DNA of 64,000 nucleotides from Lysinibacillus fusiformis (lineage in GTDB: Bacteria; Bacillota; Bacilli; Bacillales_A; Planococcaceae): the NCBI GenBank assembly GCA_030027265.1, contig JASENG010000009.1:90587-154586 (forward strand), in the 5' to 3' direction. Below the pieces are notes generated by a model. It made no database searches and was not told where the DNA came from. It was given only the letters and a program-made list of their open reading frames with translations. This document shows, one piece after another, positions 44,656 to 53,934 of this stretch. The first letter of the stretch is position 1. The number at the start of each line of letters is the position of its first letter. The position numbers were made by a program, and so were the translations under genes.

Positions 44656-45522
44656 TTATTTTATCGGAATCCAGATTCTCGAGCGGTAATCAGCTTTCGT
44701 TGAGTCTCCATTGGTGTAAACTTCTAACTCTGCTGTTCCAGCCGGTTTGTAAGGGTTTGAAGGGAACCATTCCGAGTAGATTTTTTTCCATGTCTCCTGT
44801 ATAGCATGAGGCATGGCACCTTGAACTTCGAAAATAACCCATTTGGAAGCGGGTATTTCATAAGATTCCAACCCATTTGGAGTATTTCCATTATATGCAG
44901 CTGCAATCCAGTAATCCATTAAACCTTCATCCTTTTTACTTTGTTCGACAACACATACGCCAAGAACACCTTGTATATCGCCATTATTTAAATCAAATAG
45001 CCGGTCATTCGTTCCATCGGCATGAACGTCATTCCAAAACTGCGGAATTCCTCTTAAATTTTCTCCGTTTTTGTAACCATAACTTCTTTTTACGCCAACA
45101 ACTTGAAAAGCCTGTTTTTCAACAATTTTATAATTCATCGGTAGTGCTCCTTCCAATTGTATTTTTATAACGAGGCGATTATAGGATTGTATAGATCCTG
45201 ATTTTTTTCGCGCTTCCATTGGGGAAAGATTATGCTGTTTTCGAAATGCTTTTGCAAATGCTTCAGGCGTTTCATACCCATACTTATAAGCAATGTCGAT
45301 AATTTTATCACTTGAAGTAACTAAATCCTGAGCGGCCAAGGTTAAACGTCTTCTGCGTATATAATCGCCAACTGTTATATCTGTTAAAATAGAAAAGGTT
45401 CTTTGAAAGTGAAATGCAGATGAATTACTGGCTTTCGCTACTTGTTCAATGGATAAATCAACGTCCAATAAATGGGTCTCCATATAATCAATCGCTTTTT
45501 GAATCGATTCTATCCAACTCAT
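44656..45522 (-). CDS. AraC-family regulator with GyrI-like domain
   Basis: 288 aa. The two AraC helix-turn-helices fill about 8-105 (LSIEQVAKASNSSAFHFQRTF; IIDIAYKYGYETPEAFAKAFRK), followed by a GyrI-like/SOUL-fold effector domain (about 125-288: NYKIVEKQAFQVVGVKR, YRSRIWIPIK). Proteins of this build sense amphipathic drugs or toxins. Start at 45522 with AGAGGTGATT at proper spacing. Divergent from the NERD gene; target unknown. Confidence 0.85.
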   Translation of the reverse strand: MSWIESIQKAIDYMETHLLDVDLSIEQVAKASNSSAFHFQRTFSILTDITVGDYIRRRRLTLAAQDLVTSSDKIIDIAYKYGYETPEAFAKAFRKQHNLSPMEARKKSGSIQSYNRLVIKIQLEGALPMNYKIVEKQAFQVVGVKRSYGYKNGENLRGIPQFWNDVHADGTNDRLFDLNNGDIQGVLGVCVVEQSKKDEGLMDYWIAAAYNGNTPNGLESYEIPASKWVIFEVQGAMPHAIQETWKKIYSEWFPSNPYKPAGTAELEVYTNGDSTKADYRSRIWIPIK

Positions 45523-45689
45523 ATAAATCACCTCTAAAGAAATAATAAGGAAAATGAAATTTCATATCTGGTCCTTTAATGCTTTCCTTGGACAGCTTTA
45601 ATTTGCTGTAACATACTTTTTATGACATGTTCATTAGATGCGAACTTTGTTAAAATAAACTTACGATTAAGTAATTAGGAGGAAACAAT

Positions 45690-46352
45690 GTGACAATGCT
45701 TGTCCTTTGCTTCATAGTATTCATCGGGATACTGTTTGCGGTAAATGTGTATGTATTTGAAAATAGTCAATTTAGTAAAATAACAGGTCATTCCTTTATT
45801 TCAGCCTGGATGAATAAAAGGATCAGATTTTTATATAAGTTAACTCAAAAATTAACTAAAGTAAATGGCGAGAAGAAGCTTTTAGTTAATATTGTTCTGC
45901 CTGAAAGCGAGCGGAAAATCGATTTCATCCTCCTCCATCAATCGGGAATGTATGTCATAAATGCGAAACAGCCGGGGGGTTGGATTTATGGCAATGAGCA
46001 GGATATTCATTGGGCACAGGTGTTGGAAAATGGCAAAATGAATAAGATTTATAATCCGATTATTGAAAATAAAATATTGATAGCTGATTTGGAAAAATAC
46101 ATCCCGGAGATAGATAAAGACCTTTATCATTCAATGATTGTTTTTAATAATAATTGCTCGTTTAAAAAAATAGAAGTGAATTCACCAGAAGTGGATGTTC
46201 TTAAAATCAATGAGTTGAAAATCTTCTGGGAGAATCGAATGGATCAATCTTTCACAAAGGATCAAATGATGTCCATTTATTCTAGTCTAGAACCGTATAT
46301 GCAAAAAAAACAACCAAAAGAAATGCCGTTAAAGAATGCAGCTTCAAATTAA
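45690..46352 (+). CDS. Membrane-anchored NERD-like domain protein
   Basis: 220 aa. One N-terminal TM helix (about 2-20) and a NERD (nuclease-related) region (about 60-165: IDFILLHQSGMYVINAKQPGGWIYG). The Asp and Lys of the nuclease-like core are visible (D of KIDF, K of NAK), but activity is uncertain. GTG 45690 is chosen because AGGAGG lies 7 nt upstream; an ATG at 45688 opens directly into a stop. Single gene. Confidence 0.7.
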   Translation: MTMLVLCFIVFIGILFAVNVYVFENSQFSKITGHSFISAWMNKRIRFLYKLTQKLTKVNGEKKLLVNIVLPESERKIDFILLHQSGMYVINAKQPGGWIYGNEQDIHWAQVLENGKMNKIYNPIIENKILIADLEKYIPEIDKDLYHSMIVFNNNCSFKKIEVNSPEVDVLKINELKIFWENRMDQSFTKDQMMSIYSSLEPYMQKKQPKEMPLKNAASN

Positions 46353-46360
46353 ACATTTAG

Positions 46361-46391
46361 GATTATCTCTTCAAGGAGGTAATCTTTTTTT
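46361..46391 (+). terminator. Terminator after the NERD gene
   Basis: GATTATCTC / GAGGTAATC with T7. Confidence 0.8.
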
Positions 46392-46484
46392 ATCCATAAA
46401 TATCCCCTTGGTAAAAAGAGTGAATTTTCTATGAATATGAAAATCTAGCATGTACAATATAGAAAAAGTCTTAAGGGTGGAGAA

Positions 46485-47741
46485 ATGAGAAAAATCCATT
46501 ATAGCTGGGTTGTACTAGCTGTCACATTTATAGCAATTATTGTAGCTGGAATTATTCGTTCTTCTTCGGGGATATTTCTAGATCCTTTTGAATCGGAATT
46601 TGGCTGGGGGAGACCGACAATTTCCTTCGCTTTTGCCGTTTGTCTATTTTTATATGGGTTTTCTGGACCCTTTATGGCAGCGTTTGTGGAGGTCTTTGGG
46701 CTAAAACGAATGATGCTTTATTCAATGGCTATCCTAACAGTTGGTCTAGCATTAACTTTTATCATGAAAACGGAATGGCAGTTAATCCTGATTTGGGGTG
46801 TCATGCTGGGAGTTGGGTCTGGGCTGTTTTTAACGGTGTTAAGTACCCAAGTGGCCAATCGCTGGTTTGTTAAACGAAGAGGCCTTGCAGTTGGAATTTT
46901 AACAGCAGCAACGGCTACCGGGCAGTTAATCTTACTTCCTGTACTAGCAAACTTCGTGGAAAACTACTCATGGCGCTCAGCAATCGCCTTAATCTTTGTT
47001 TTAAGTCTATTAATGTTAATAGGTATAGGAATCTTTATGAAGAGTTGGCCTAAGGATATGGGTCTTACACCGTATGGAGAGGATAAGGACATATCAGAAG
47101 AAATGCTTGCACCTCGAAATCGTAATCCGTTCAAAATGGCTATTTCCTCATTGCTGGATGGCCTAAAAGCAAAAGAATTTTGGCTGCTGGCAGGCAGTTT
47201 TTTTATCTGTGGTTTATCCACAAGCGGTTTAATCGGAACCCATTTTATTTCCTATTGTATTAGCTTTGGGATTCCATTAGTGACCGCTGCAGCAATGTTA
47301 TCGTTTATGGGTGTGTTTGATTTGATCGGAACAACGGTATCTGGTTGGTTGTCGGATCGTTTTGATAATCGCTGGTTGTTATTTTGGTATTACTTATTAC
47401 GCGGGTTATCTCTTCTTTTCTTGCCCTTTGCATTAGCAGAAGGTTCTTACACATGGCTTGTTATCTTCTCTATCTTTTACGGTCTGGATTGGATAGCAAC
47501 TGTGCCACCAACCATCGGCTTAACAAGACAGAAGTTCGGCATTGAAAAAAGTGCAATGATGTATGGGTGGATAACGGCCAGCCATCAAGTTGGAGCAGGC
47601 GTGGCTGCCTATACAGGCGGAGTTGTTTTCAATGTGTTTGGCTCGTACATGTGGGCGTTTCTATTAGCTGGTGGATTTTGTTTACTTGCAAGCCTGTTTG
47701 TAATTTTGCTAAAAAAACATAATCCTAGAGAACTTGTTTAG
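46485..47741 (+). CDS. MFS transporter, oxalate/formate-antiporter or monocarboxylate-like
   Basis: 418 aa, 12 TM segments. SSGIFLDPFESEFGWGRPTIS and QVANRWFVKRRGLAVGI are characteristic of the OFA/MCT branch of MFS, which moves small carboxylates; the substrate cannot be assigned. GGGTGGAG precedes the ATG. It lies 60 bp upstream of the rRNA methyltransferase, with no clear terminator, so a shared transcript is possible. Confidence 0.82.
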   Translation: MRKIHYSWVVLAVTFIAIIVAGIIRSSSGIFLDPFESEFGWGRPTISFAFAVCLFLYGFSGPFMAAFVEVFGLKRMMLYSMAILTVGLALTFIMKTEWQLILIWGVMLGVGSGLFLTVLSTQVANRWFVKRRGLAVGILTAATATGQLILLPVLANFVENYSWRSAIALIFVLSLLMLIGIGIFMKSWPKDMGLTPYGEDKDISEEMLAPRNRNPFKMAISSLLDGLKAKEFWLLAGSFFICGLSTSGLIGTHFISYCISFGIPLVTAAAMLSFMGVFDLIGTTVSGWLSDRFDNRWLLFWYYLLRGLSLLFLPFALAEGSYTWLVIFSIFYGLDWIATVPPTIGLTRQKFGIEKSAMMYGWITASHQVGAGVAAYTGGVVFNVFGSYMWAFLLAGGFCLLASLFVILLKKHNPRELV

Positions 47742-47801
47742 TTTTTCAATCTATATGGATAGATGATATGATACTTACAGTAAATAAAAAGGAGCATGAG
47801 T

Positions 47802-48641
47802 GTGGGAAAGGTATCAAAAAGAACCGCTAGTATTTTATATATGAAAAAGCATGAGACACTCTTTTCCTGTCCTCTATGTAAAGAAAGTATGCATGTCACA
47901 GATGATGGCCATGTCCTTTGCGGCAATCATCATTCATTTGATATTGCAAAGCAAGGCTATGTGAACTTCATGGTTAAACCTGCTAATTCAATGTATAGCA
48001 AGAGTTTATTTGAATCGCGTCAGGAAGTCATAAACAGCGGTTTATATACTCCGTTGCAGCAAACGATTGCCAAGCATATAGGAGAAGACACGCAAATAAT
48101 TTTAGATACAGGCTGTGGAGAAGGGTCCCACTTAGAGAGAATAAGCAGCTTATTAAAACAAGAGGTAGTAGCTGTGGGAATAGACATTTCAAAAGAAGGG
48201 ATTCAGTCTGCTGCTAAGTTTTACGAGCAAAAAATCTGGTGTGTCGGGGATTTATCAAACAGTCCGTATCAGGGACAAGCGTTTGACTGCATATTAAATA
48301 TTTTATCGCCCGCAAATTATGACGAGTTCAGTAGGTTATTAAAGGCGAATGGAAAGGTCATTAAAGTGGTTCCGCAATCAGATTATTTAAAGGAAATCCG
48401 TAAACAGGCTTTTGCAAATTCAGAAAAAGAAAATTATACAAATGATCAAACCGTTCAAAGGTTTAAAGAACATTTCGCCAACGTAGTGCAAGAGCGCATC
48501 ACCTATACCATGCCTCTAAGTGAGGAACTAGTACCCAAGCTTCTTGAAATGACACCGCTTGGATGGCACCTTAAAGAAGGCATATCCTTAACTGAAATCA
48601 CCATTGATTTGGATATATTAATTGGAGAAATTGCGAGTTAA
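47802..48641 (+). CDS. 23S rRNA (guanine-N1)-methyltransferase, RlmA type
   Basis: 279 aa, similar to B. subtilis YxjB (RlmA-II). The N-terminal zinc finger uses Cys23, Cys26, Cys40 and His43 or His44; the Rossmann SAM motif is DTGCGEG (102-108), with LNILSPANYDE nearby. RlmA-II methylates G748 in helix 35 of 23S rRNA, in the exit tunnel, a site tied to tylosin and telithromycin response. GTG 47802 is chosen since GGAG lies 7 nt upstream; ATG 47796 is too close. Confidence 0.87.
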   Translation: MGKVSKRTASILYMKKHETLFSCPLCKESMHVTDDGHVLCGNHHSFDIAKQGYVNFMVKPANSMYSKSLFESRQEVINSGLYTPLQQTIAKHIGEDTQIILDTGCGEGSHLERISSLLKQEVVAVGIDISKEGIQSAAKFYEQKIWCVGDLSNSPYQGQAFDCILNILSPANYDEFSRLLKANGKVIKVVPQSDYLKEIRKQAFANSEKENYTNDQTVQRFKEHFANVVQERITYTMPLSEELVPKLLEMTPLGWHLKEGISLTEITIDLDILIGEIAS

Positions 48642-48709
48642 GGGCAAAATAAAAAATTAATCTAAATAACTTTCAAAATACAAAAAGTATAAAAGGTAGG
48701 AATGGAACA

Positions 48710-49306
48710 GTGTTATATGATTTTGCTGCAAGAGTAGTTAGAGAATTTTTAAGACTTAATGGGTCAAAGGCGAAGGTCTATGGAAAAGAACATTTACCAA
48801 AAGAAGGCGGCTATATTATCGCTTGTACACATAATGGATATGCAGATATTTTGAATTTAGGGGTTTCCTTATTGCCAAGACATATTCACTTCATGGCCAA
48901 AAAGCAATTGTTTGATATGAAATTGCTTGGCCCGCTTGTATCGAATCTAAATGCATTTCCTGTGGACCGCGAAAATCCAGGGCCAAGTGTAATCAAAATC
49001 CCTAGACAGCTTATCAAAGAGGGGAAAATTGTCGGGATTTTCCCAAGCGGGACCCGTTCACAAGAAAATATGGAGTTAAAGCAGGGCGCTATCACGATTG
49101 CCCAGCTATCAAAGGGACAAATTGTACCGGCAGCTTATGTGGGTCCGCGAAATGTTGGGGAAGTTATGAAGCGGCAAAAAGGGTATTTAATCTTCGGAGA
49201 ACCTTTTACAGTTGGAGCAGGCAAGGAAGCGCGGGATGAAGCAGCCCAGCATTTAGAAAAGGAATTGCAACGCCTGACAAATGAGTTGCAATCAAAAGTA
49301 AAATAG
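48710..49306 (+). CDS. 1-acyl-sn-glycerol-3-phosphate acyltransferase (PlsC family)
   Basis: A 198-aa membrane-associated acyltransferase. The catalytic HX4D motif is at His41-Asp46 (HNGYAD); FPVDR follows and the glycerol-3-phosphate motif reads FPSGTRS (111-117) with Ser in place of the usual Glu. VPAAYVGP is motif IV. It acylates lysophosphatidic acid in phospholipid synthesis; the Glu-to-Ser change is notable but known in some B. subtilis-like members. GTG 48710 has AGGTAGG upstream. Confidence 0.83.
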   Translation: MLYDFAARVVREFLRLNGSKAKVYGKEHLPKEGGYIIACTHNGYADILNLGVSLLPRHIHFMAKKQLFDMKLLGPLVSNLNAFPVDRENPGPSVIKIPRQLIKEGKIVGIFPSGTRSQENMELKQGAITIAQLSKGQIVPAAYVGPRNVGEVMKRQKGYLIFGEPFTVGAGKEARDEAAQHLEKELQRLTNELQSKVK

Positions 49307-49313
49307 TAAATTA

Positions 49314-49349
49314 AAACACTTTCCTAAAGAAGATTGGAGAGTGTTTTTT
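49314..49349 (+). terminator. Terminator after plsC-like gene
   Basis: AAAACACTTTCC / GGAGAGTGTTTTTT. Confidence 0.8.
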
Positions 49350-49374
49350 ACATGATGAACAGGAGGAATAAAAG

Positions 49375-49836
49375 ATGATACGTGTTTTATTTGTTTGTCT
49401 AGGAAACATTTGTCGTTCTCCAATGGCAGAAGCAGTAATGAGAGACTTGATTGCAAAAAAGGGACTTACAAGCGATATTAAAGTCGATTCAGCAGCAACG
49501 AGTTCTTGGCATATAGGCGAAGCTCCACATAAGGGTACGCAGGCAAAATTAAAAGAATTTGGAATCTCAACTGGTGGCATGAAAGGGCGTCAGCTTTCTG
49601 CGGCAGATTTTGAAGCATTTGATTATATTGTAGGAATGGATAGCAGCAATGTTCGAAACATACGAGATATGCTTGGTCAGCCCGATCATCCAAAAATTTT
49701 TAGATTCTTGGACTTAACGCCCCATCGGAAGGATGTGCCAGACCCCTATTACACTGGGGATTTTCAAGAAACTTATGATTTGGCAGTAGAAGGCTGTGAG
49801 GCGTTGCTGAATAAAATTGTTTTTGATTTAAAGTAA
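49375..49836 (+). CDS. yfkJ: Low-molecular-weight protein-tyrosine phosphatase, YfkJ type
   Basis: A 153-aa cytosolic phosphatase. The P-loop CLGNICRS spans Cys8 to Ser15 with Arg14, and the general acid is in VPDPYYTG. Sequence is closest to B. subtilis YfkJ (VLFVCLGNICRSPMAEA, GTQ, DPYYTG) rather than the arginine phosphatase YwlE. AGGAGG precedes the ATG. YfkJ is linked with ethanol-stress resistance in B. subtilis; its substrate is unknown. Confidence 0.88.
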   Translation: MIRVLFVCLGNICRSPMAEAVMRDLIAKKGLTSDIKVDSAATSSWHIGEAPHKGTQAKLKEFGISTGGMKGRQLSAADFEAFDYIVGMDSSNVRNIRDMLGQPDHPKIFRFLDLTPHRKDVPDPYYTGDFQETYDLAVEGCEALLNKIVFDLK

Positions 49837-49923
49837 AAGGAGCTTCTCATTCCTCCTAAAATGTACTGTTCTGCCGGAAAACAGGGTAATACTAAAGAAA
49901 CGCATATTTTTTGGAGGAGAGTT

Positions 49924-50778
49924 ATGGAGACTAAGGGCAGAAGAAAAAGTAGTAATGTTGAAGATCGCCGTGGAATGAGTAAGGGTGTTATAGGCGGCGG
50001 AATTGGTGGTATCGGGATTATTATCGCGATTATCTTCACGCTTCTAAATGGCGGAGATGCAGGTGATGTATTGAACCAAGTAAACCAAGGACAATTCCAA
50101 AATGGAACTAATACCGAGTACGTTCCAACAGCAGAGGAAGAAGAGCTTGCGGAATTTGTTTCGGTTGTACTGGCAGATACAGAGGATGTATGGCATCAGT
50201 TATTTGAAGAGCAAGGGCTAACTTATGAGAACCCGACTCTTGTATTATTTACAGAGAGTGTTCAATCGGGATGCGGTACAGCTGGTGCAGCAGTAGGTCC
50301 ATTTTATTGTCCTGCCGATCAAAAACTATATATAGATTTGAGTTTCTATAAGGAGCTTAAGAACCGCTTTGGTGCACCAGGGGATTTTGCAATGGCCTAT
50401 GTCGTTGCCCATGAAGTGGGTCACCACGTTCAAACCTTATTGGGTACTTCGCAGCAAGTGCACGAGCTAAACGGAAAAATCAGTCAGGAAGAGTACAACG
50501 AAGAATCCGTAAAACTAGAATTGCAAGCTGATTATTATGCAGGTGTATGGGCCAATCATGTCCAGGATTTAGGTTATTTAGAAGCAGGAGATATAGATGA
50601 GGCACTGACTGCTGCCAATGCAATAGGTGATGATACCCTTCAGAAAGAGGCGCAAGGATATATTGTGCCTGAAAGCTTTACTCATGGGACGAGCGAACAG
50701 CGTGTAAGATGGTTTGAAAAAGGCTATGAAAGTGGCACCATAGAAGGTGGAGATACATTTAACACAGAAGAATTGTAG
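49924..50778 (+). CDS. YpfJ-type neutral zinc metallopeptidase
   Basis: 284 aa. A short charged cytosolic N-terminus (METKGRRKSSNVEDRRG) and one TM helix (about 22-41) precede an extracellular peptidase domain with HEVGHH (His163, Glu164, His167); a downstream Glu in LQADYYAG is the likely third ligand region. RRGMSKGVIGGGIGGIG is typical of the family. Physiological substrate unknown. ATG 49924 follows GGAGGAGAG; the ORF to 49861 is only in frame. Confidence 0.85.
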   Translation: METKGRRKSSNVEDRRGMSKGVIGGGIGGIGIIIAIIFTLLNGGDAGDVLNQVNQGQFQNGTNTEYVPTAEEEELAEFVSVVLADTEDVWHQLFEEQGLTYENPTLVLFTESVQSGCGTAGAAVGPFYCPADQKLYIDLSFYKELKNRFGAPGDFAMAYVVAHEVGHHVQTLLGTSQQVHELNGKISQEEYNEESVKLELQADYYAGVWANHVQDLGYLEAGDIDEALTAANAIGDDTLQKEAQGYIVPESFTHGTSEQRVRWFEKGYESGTIEGGDTFNTEEL

Positions 50779-50885
50779 CTTGTTTTGGAAGTTTATTTCA
50801 TTGCGGGTCATCTTTCACCTTTTTCTTTAATAATAGAATAGTGTATAATATTACAGTCTGATTAACATTCAAGATTTTCATCTAC

Positions 50886-50968
50886 GCGGATATGAACGTC
50901 TAAGAATATCCGCATAAGAAAAAATATCAACTAGAGGCCGTTTTGGGGCGAGTGATGTTTTTCTAAAT
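50886..50968 (+). promoter_or_regulatory. Structured leader upstream of yebC2, possible third two-hairpin element
   Basis: GCGGATAT (50886-50893) pairs with ATATCCGC (50906-50913), followed by ATAAG, then CAACTAGAGGC and a second AAAATATCA/TGATGTTTT fold ending in T6. Order and linker words (ATAAG, CAACTA-AGGC) echo the elements at 28919 and 39981 but with an insertion. It may terminate or attenuate before yebC2. Confidence 0.45.
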
Positions 50969-51003
50969 ATATTTTTAATATTACGGAAAAGAGAGTGAAA
51001 TTA

Positions 51004-51723
51004 ATGGGTCGTAAATGGAATAACATTAAAGATAAGAAAGCCGAAAAAGACAAAAATACTAGTCGCATTTACGCTAAATTCGGTACTGAAATCTATGTAG
51101 CTGCAAAAAAAGGCGAACCAGATCCAGAATCAAATTCAGCATTAAAATTCGTTTTAGAACGTGCGAAAACTTATAATGTACCAAAGCATGTTATCGATAA
51201 AGCAATTGAAAAAGCTAAAGGTGCTGGCGGAGAAGACTTTGACGAATTACGATATGAAGGCTTTGGTGTAGGCGGAACAATGGTAATTGTTGATGCTTTA
51301 ACAAACAATGTCAACCGTACTGCTTCCGACGTTCGTGCGGCTTTCGGCAAAAACGGAGGAAACATGGGCGTATCAGGTTCTGTTGCGTATATGTTCGACT
51401 CAACAGCTGTATTCGGTATCGAAGGGAAAACTGCTGATGAAGTACTGGAACTTCTATTGGAAGCAGATGTAGATGCACGCGATGTATTCGAGGAAGACGA
51501 AAATGTTATCGTTTATGCAGAACCAGATCAATTCCATGCAGCACAAGAAGCATTTAAAGCAGCTGGAATTACTGAGTTTACAGTAGCGGAGTTAACAATG
51601 CTTCCTCAAACCGAAGTTGCATTGACAGGCGACGATGCAGCAAAATTCGAAAAAATGATTGATGCTTTAGAAGACCTAGATGATGTTCAACGTGTTTACC
51701 ATAATGCTGATTTAGGCGAGTAA
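51004..51723 (+). CDS. YebC-family translation factor, YeeI/YebC2 type
   Basis: 239 aa, very close to B. subtilis YeeI (YebC2): [21 protein letters not shown] at the start, [17 protein letters not shown] and [19 protein letters not shown] in the core. Long annotated as DNA-binding regulators, YebC2-type proteins were recently reported to help ribosomes through proline-rich stalls. ATG 51004 follows GAGAGTG; MKLM from 50995 is only in frame. It is a monocistron with a strong terminator. Confidence 0.9.
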   Translation: MGRKWNNIKDKKAEKDKNTSRIYAKFGTEIYVAAKKGEPDPESNSALKFVLERAKTYNVPKHVIDKAIEKAKGAGGEDFDELRYEGFGVGGTMVIVDALTNNVNRTASDVRAAFGKNGGNMGVSGSVAYMFDSTAVFGIEGKTADEVLELLLEADVDARDVFEEDENVIVYAEPDQFHAAQEAFKAAGITEFTVAELTMLPQTEVALTGDDAAKFEKMIDALEDLDDVQRVYHNADLGE

Positions 51724-51750
51724 TCTCTTATAAATTTATTAAAGCTAAAG

Positions 51751-51782
51751 AACCCAGTAGAAAAAAGCTACTGGGTTTTTTA
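51751..51782 (+). terminator. Terminator after yebC2
   Basis: Perfect 10-bp AACCCAGTAG / CTACTGGGTT and T6. Confidence 0.9.
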
Positions 51783-51869
51783 GTGGTAAATTGTATAATA
51801 TAAACTTCTTGATATTACATCAAAAGAGATGGGGTGAAGAAATAAGCAAGTTTAAATTTTAATGTATTA

Positions 51870-51906
51870 AAGCACATTCATCTAAGGTTGGTGAATGTGC
51901 TTTTTT
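51870..51906 (+). terminator. Second terminator, possible end of a short RNA or a pepF leader
   Basis: Perfect 11-bp AAGCACATTCA / TGAATGTGCTT with T6. A TATAAT at 51793-51798 lies about 75 nt upstream, so a roughly 100-nt untranslated RNA, or an attenuated leader for pepF, could end here. Confidence 0.6.
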
Positions 51907-51933
51907 CTCAAGTTATAACTGAAATAAAATAAC

Positions 51934-51948
51934 AATTATCAGAATAGT
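51934..51948 (+). promoter_or_regulatory. CodY-like box upstream of pepF
   Basis: AATTATCAGAATAGT matches the CodY consensus at 12 of 15 positions, about 85 bp upstream of the start. Such a match can arise by chance in AT-rich DNA. Confidence 0.35.
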
Positions 51949-52031
51949 TGCTCTTTTGGAAGAAATCGTTAATAATAGAATAGTAAACTTCGAGCTTCGA
52001 ATTGCTAACTATTAGAGAGGTGTGTAAGAGA

Positions 52032-53729
52032 ATGGTAACTTTTAAAGATTATGAATATAAAAGACCGGACCTAGACGAAATCAAGGATAAAGTAAGAGCA
52101 TTAATTGAACAATTTAAAAATGCAGACTCTGTCGAAAAGCAGAGCACAGTCATCGGGAAGATCAACGAATATCGCAATGACTTTTCAACACAAGCAAATC
52201 TTGTCTATATTCGCGCTTCTATCGATACAAATGATGAGTTTTACCAAAAAGAACGCGACATTTTAGATGAAATAGAGCCACAATTTGAAGAACTGCTTTT
52301 TGAGTATTATACCGAGCTTGTTAAAACGCCATATAGAACTCAATTAGAAGAAAAATGGGGATCACAGCTGTTTGCTTTAGCTGAAAACCAAATTAAAGGG
52401 TTCTCTCCAAAAGTCATTGAGTTACTTCAGCAAGAGAACAAACTTGTTTCCGAATATAGCAAGCTGGTAGCCTCTGCACAAATCGAATTTGATGGGAAGA
52501 CATTAACGTTAGCTCAGCTTACTCCTTATGGCGAATCAACGGACCGAAATGTTCGCAAACAAGCGATGGAAGCGCGTTTTAACTTCTTTAGTGAAAATGG
52601 CGAAAAGTTTGATGACATTTACGATCAACTTGTAAAACTTCGCCACAAGATTGCTACAACTTTAGGCTACAATAATTACGTTGAACTAGGCTATGTGAAT
52701 ATGAACCGTGTTGATTATAACGGGGAAATGGTAGCGAACTTTAGAGACCAAGTACAAAGACTGATTGTTCCTGTTGCAACAAAACTATATGAACGCCAAG
52801 CTAAACGCATTGGTATCAGTGACTTCAAGTATTATGATGAGGGCTTGAATTTCCTAACAGGAAATGCAAAACCACAAGGCAGTCCAGAATGGATCGTCGC
52901 TAACGGCAAAAAAATGTATGAAGAGCTGTCACCAGAAACAGGCGAATTCTTCAACTTTATGATCGACCGTGAATTGATGGATTTAGAAGCAAAGAAAGGG
53001 AAAGAAAGCGGCGGCTATTGTACATTTATCGATAATTATGATTCACCGTTTATCTTCTCGAACTTCAATGGCACTTCTGGTGATATCGATGTACTGACAC
53101 ATGAAGCAGGACATGCATTCCAAGTATATTCTAGCCGTAATATCGGGATTCCGGAATATTTATGGCCAACATATGAATCGGCTGAAATTCACTCGATGAG
53201 TATGGAATTCTTCACATGGCCATGGATGGAGCTATTCTTTAAAGAAGAAACAGAGAAATATAAATTCTCCCACTTAGCGAGTGGTTTGTTATTCTTGCCA
53301 TATGGAGTTGCAGTAGATGAGTTCCAGCATGTTGTCTATGAAAATCCAGCGATGACACCTGCTCAGCGCAAGCAAGCATGGAAAGATATCGAAAATAAAT
53401 ATTTGCCGCATCGTGATTATGATGGCTACGAATACTTGGAAGCGGGCGGTTTCTGGCAGCGTCAAGGGCATATTTATGCTAGTCCATTCTATTATATTGA
53501 TTACACACTTGCGCAAGTGTGTGCGTTCCAATTCTGGAAGCGCTCAAGAGAAGATTTTGGTTCTGCTTGGAAGGACTATGTTCACCTTTGCGGGTTGGGA
53601 GGTTCTATGTCATTTACGAAGCTGGCAAAAGAAGCTGGTTTAATCTCTCCATTTGATGACGGCTGTGTAGAATCTGTCATTGGTGCGATTGAAGAATATT
53701 TAGATTCTGTGGATGACACAAATTTATAG
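52032..53729 (+). CDS. M3-family oligoendopeptidase F
   Basis: A 565-aa cytosolic zinc peptidase that cleaves short peptides. The zinc motif HEAGH is at about 357-361 (LTHEAGHAF), with the third ligand in the following helix (ESAEIHSMSMEF). Length fits the family (about 560-600). ATG 52032 follows AGAGAGGTG; an in-frame extension to 52002 lacks a ribosome site. Together with the Opp and POT transporters in this window it could finish the use of imported peptides. Confidence 0.9.
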   Translation: MVTFKDYEYKRPDLDEIKDKVRALIEQFKNADSVEKQSTVIGKINEYRNDFSTQANLVYIRASIDTNDEFYQKERDILDEIEPQFEELLFEYYTELVKTPYRTQLEEKWGSQLFALAENQIKGFSPKVIELLQQENKLVSEYSKLVASAQIEFDGKTLTLAQLTPYGESTDRNVRKQAMEARFNFFSENGEKFDDIYDQLVKLRHKIATTLGYNNYVELGYVNMNRVDYNGEMVANFRDQVQRLIVPVATKLYERQAKRIGISDFKYYDEGLNFLTGNAKPQGSPEWIVANGKKMYEELSPETGEFFNFMIDRELMDLEAKKGKESGGYCTFIDNYDSPFIFSNFNGTSGDIDVLTHEAGHAFQVYSSRNIGIPEYLWPTYESAEIHSMSMEFFTWPWMELFFKEETEKYKFSHLASGLLFLPYGVAVDEFQHVVYENPAMTPAQRKQAWKDIENKYLPHRDYDGYEYLEAGGFWQRQGHIYASPFYYIDYTLAQVCAFQFWKRSREDFGSAWKDYVHLCGLGGSMSFTKLAKEAGLISPFDDGCVESVIGAIEEYLDSVDDTNL

Positions 53730-53737
53730 TAAGCAAT

Positions 53738-53771
53738 AAAACTCTCGGGATTATATTTCCGAGAGTTTTTT
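53738..53771 (+). terminator. Terminator after the oligoendopeptidase gene
   Basis: AAAACTCTCGG / CCGAGAGTTTT, perfect, with T6. Confidence 0.9.
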
Positions 53772-53934
53772 CAGTAGTTAAGATATAATAGTGGTTGGCA
53801 CAAATTCTATAAATTAGAAAAATATAGTTCATAGGATGATGGAAATATATACATAAAGTAAATATAAAATTACGCTATTGTGGTTGAATAGGAAATAATT
53901 ATCAACCCAACAATAGGAGAAGAGGTGATTGTTA

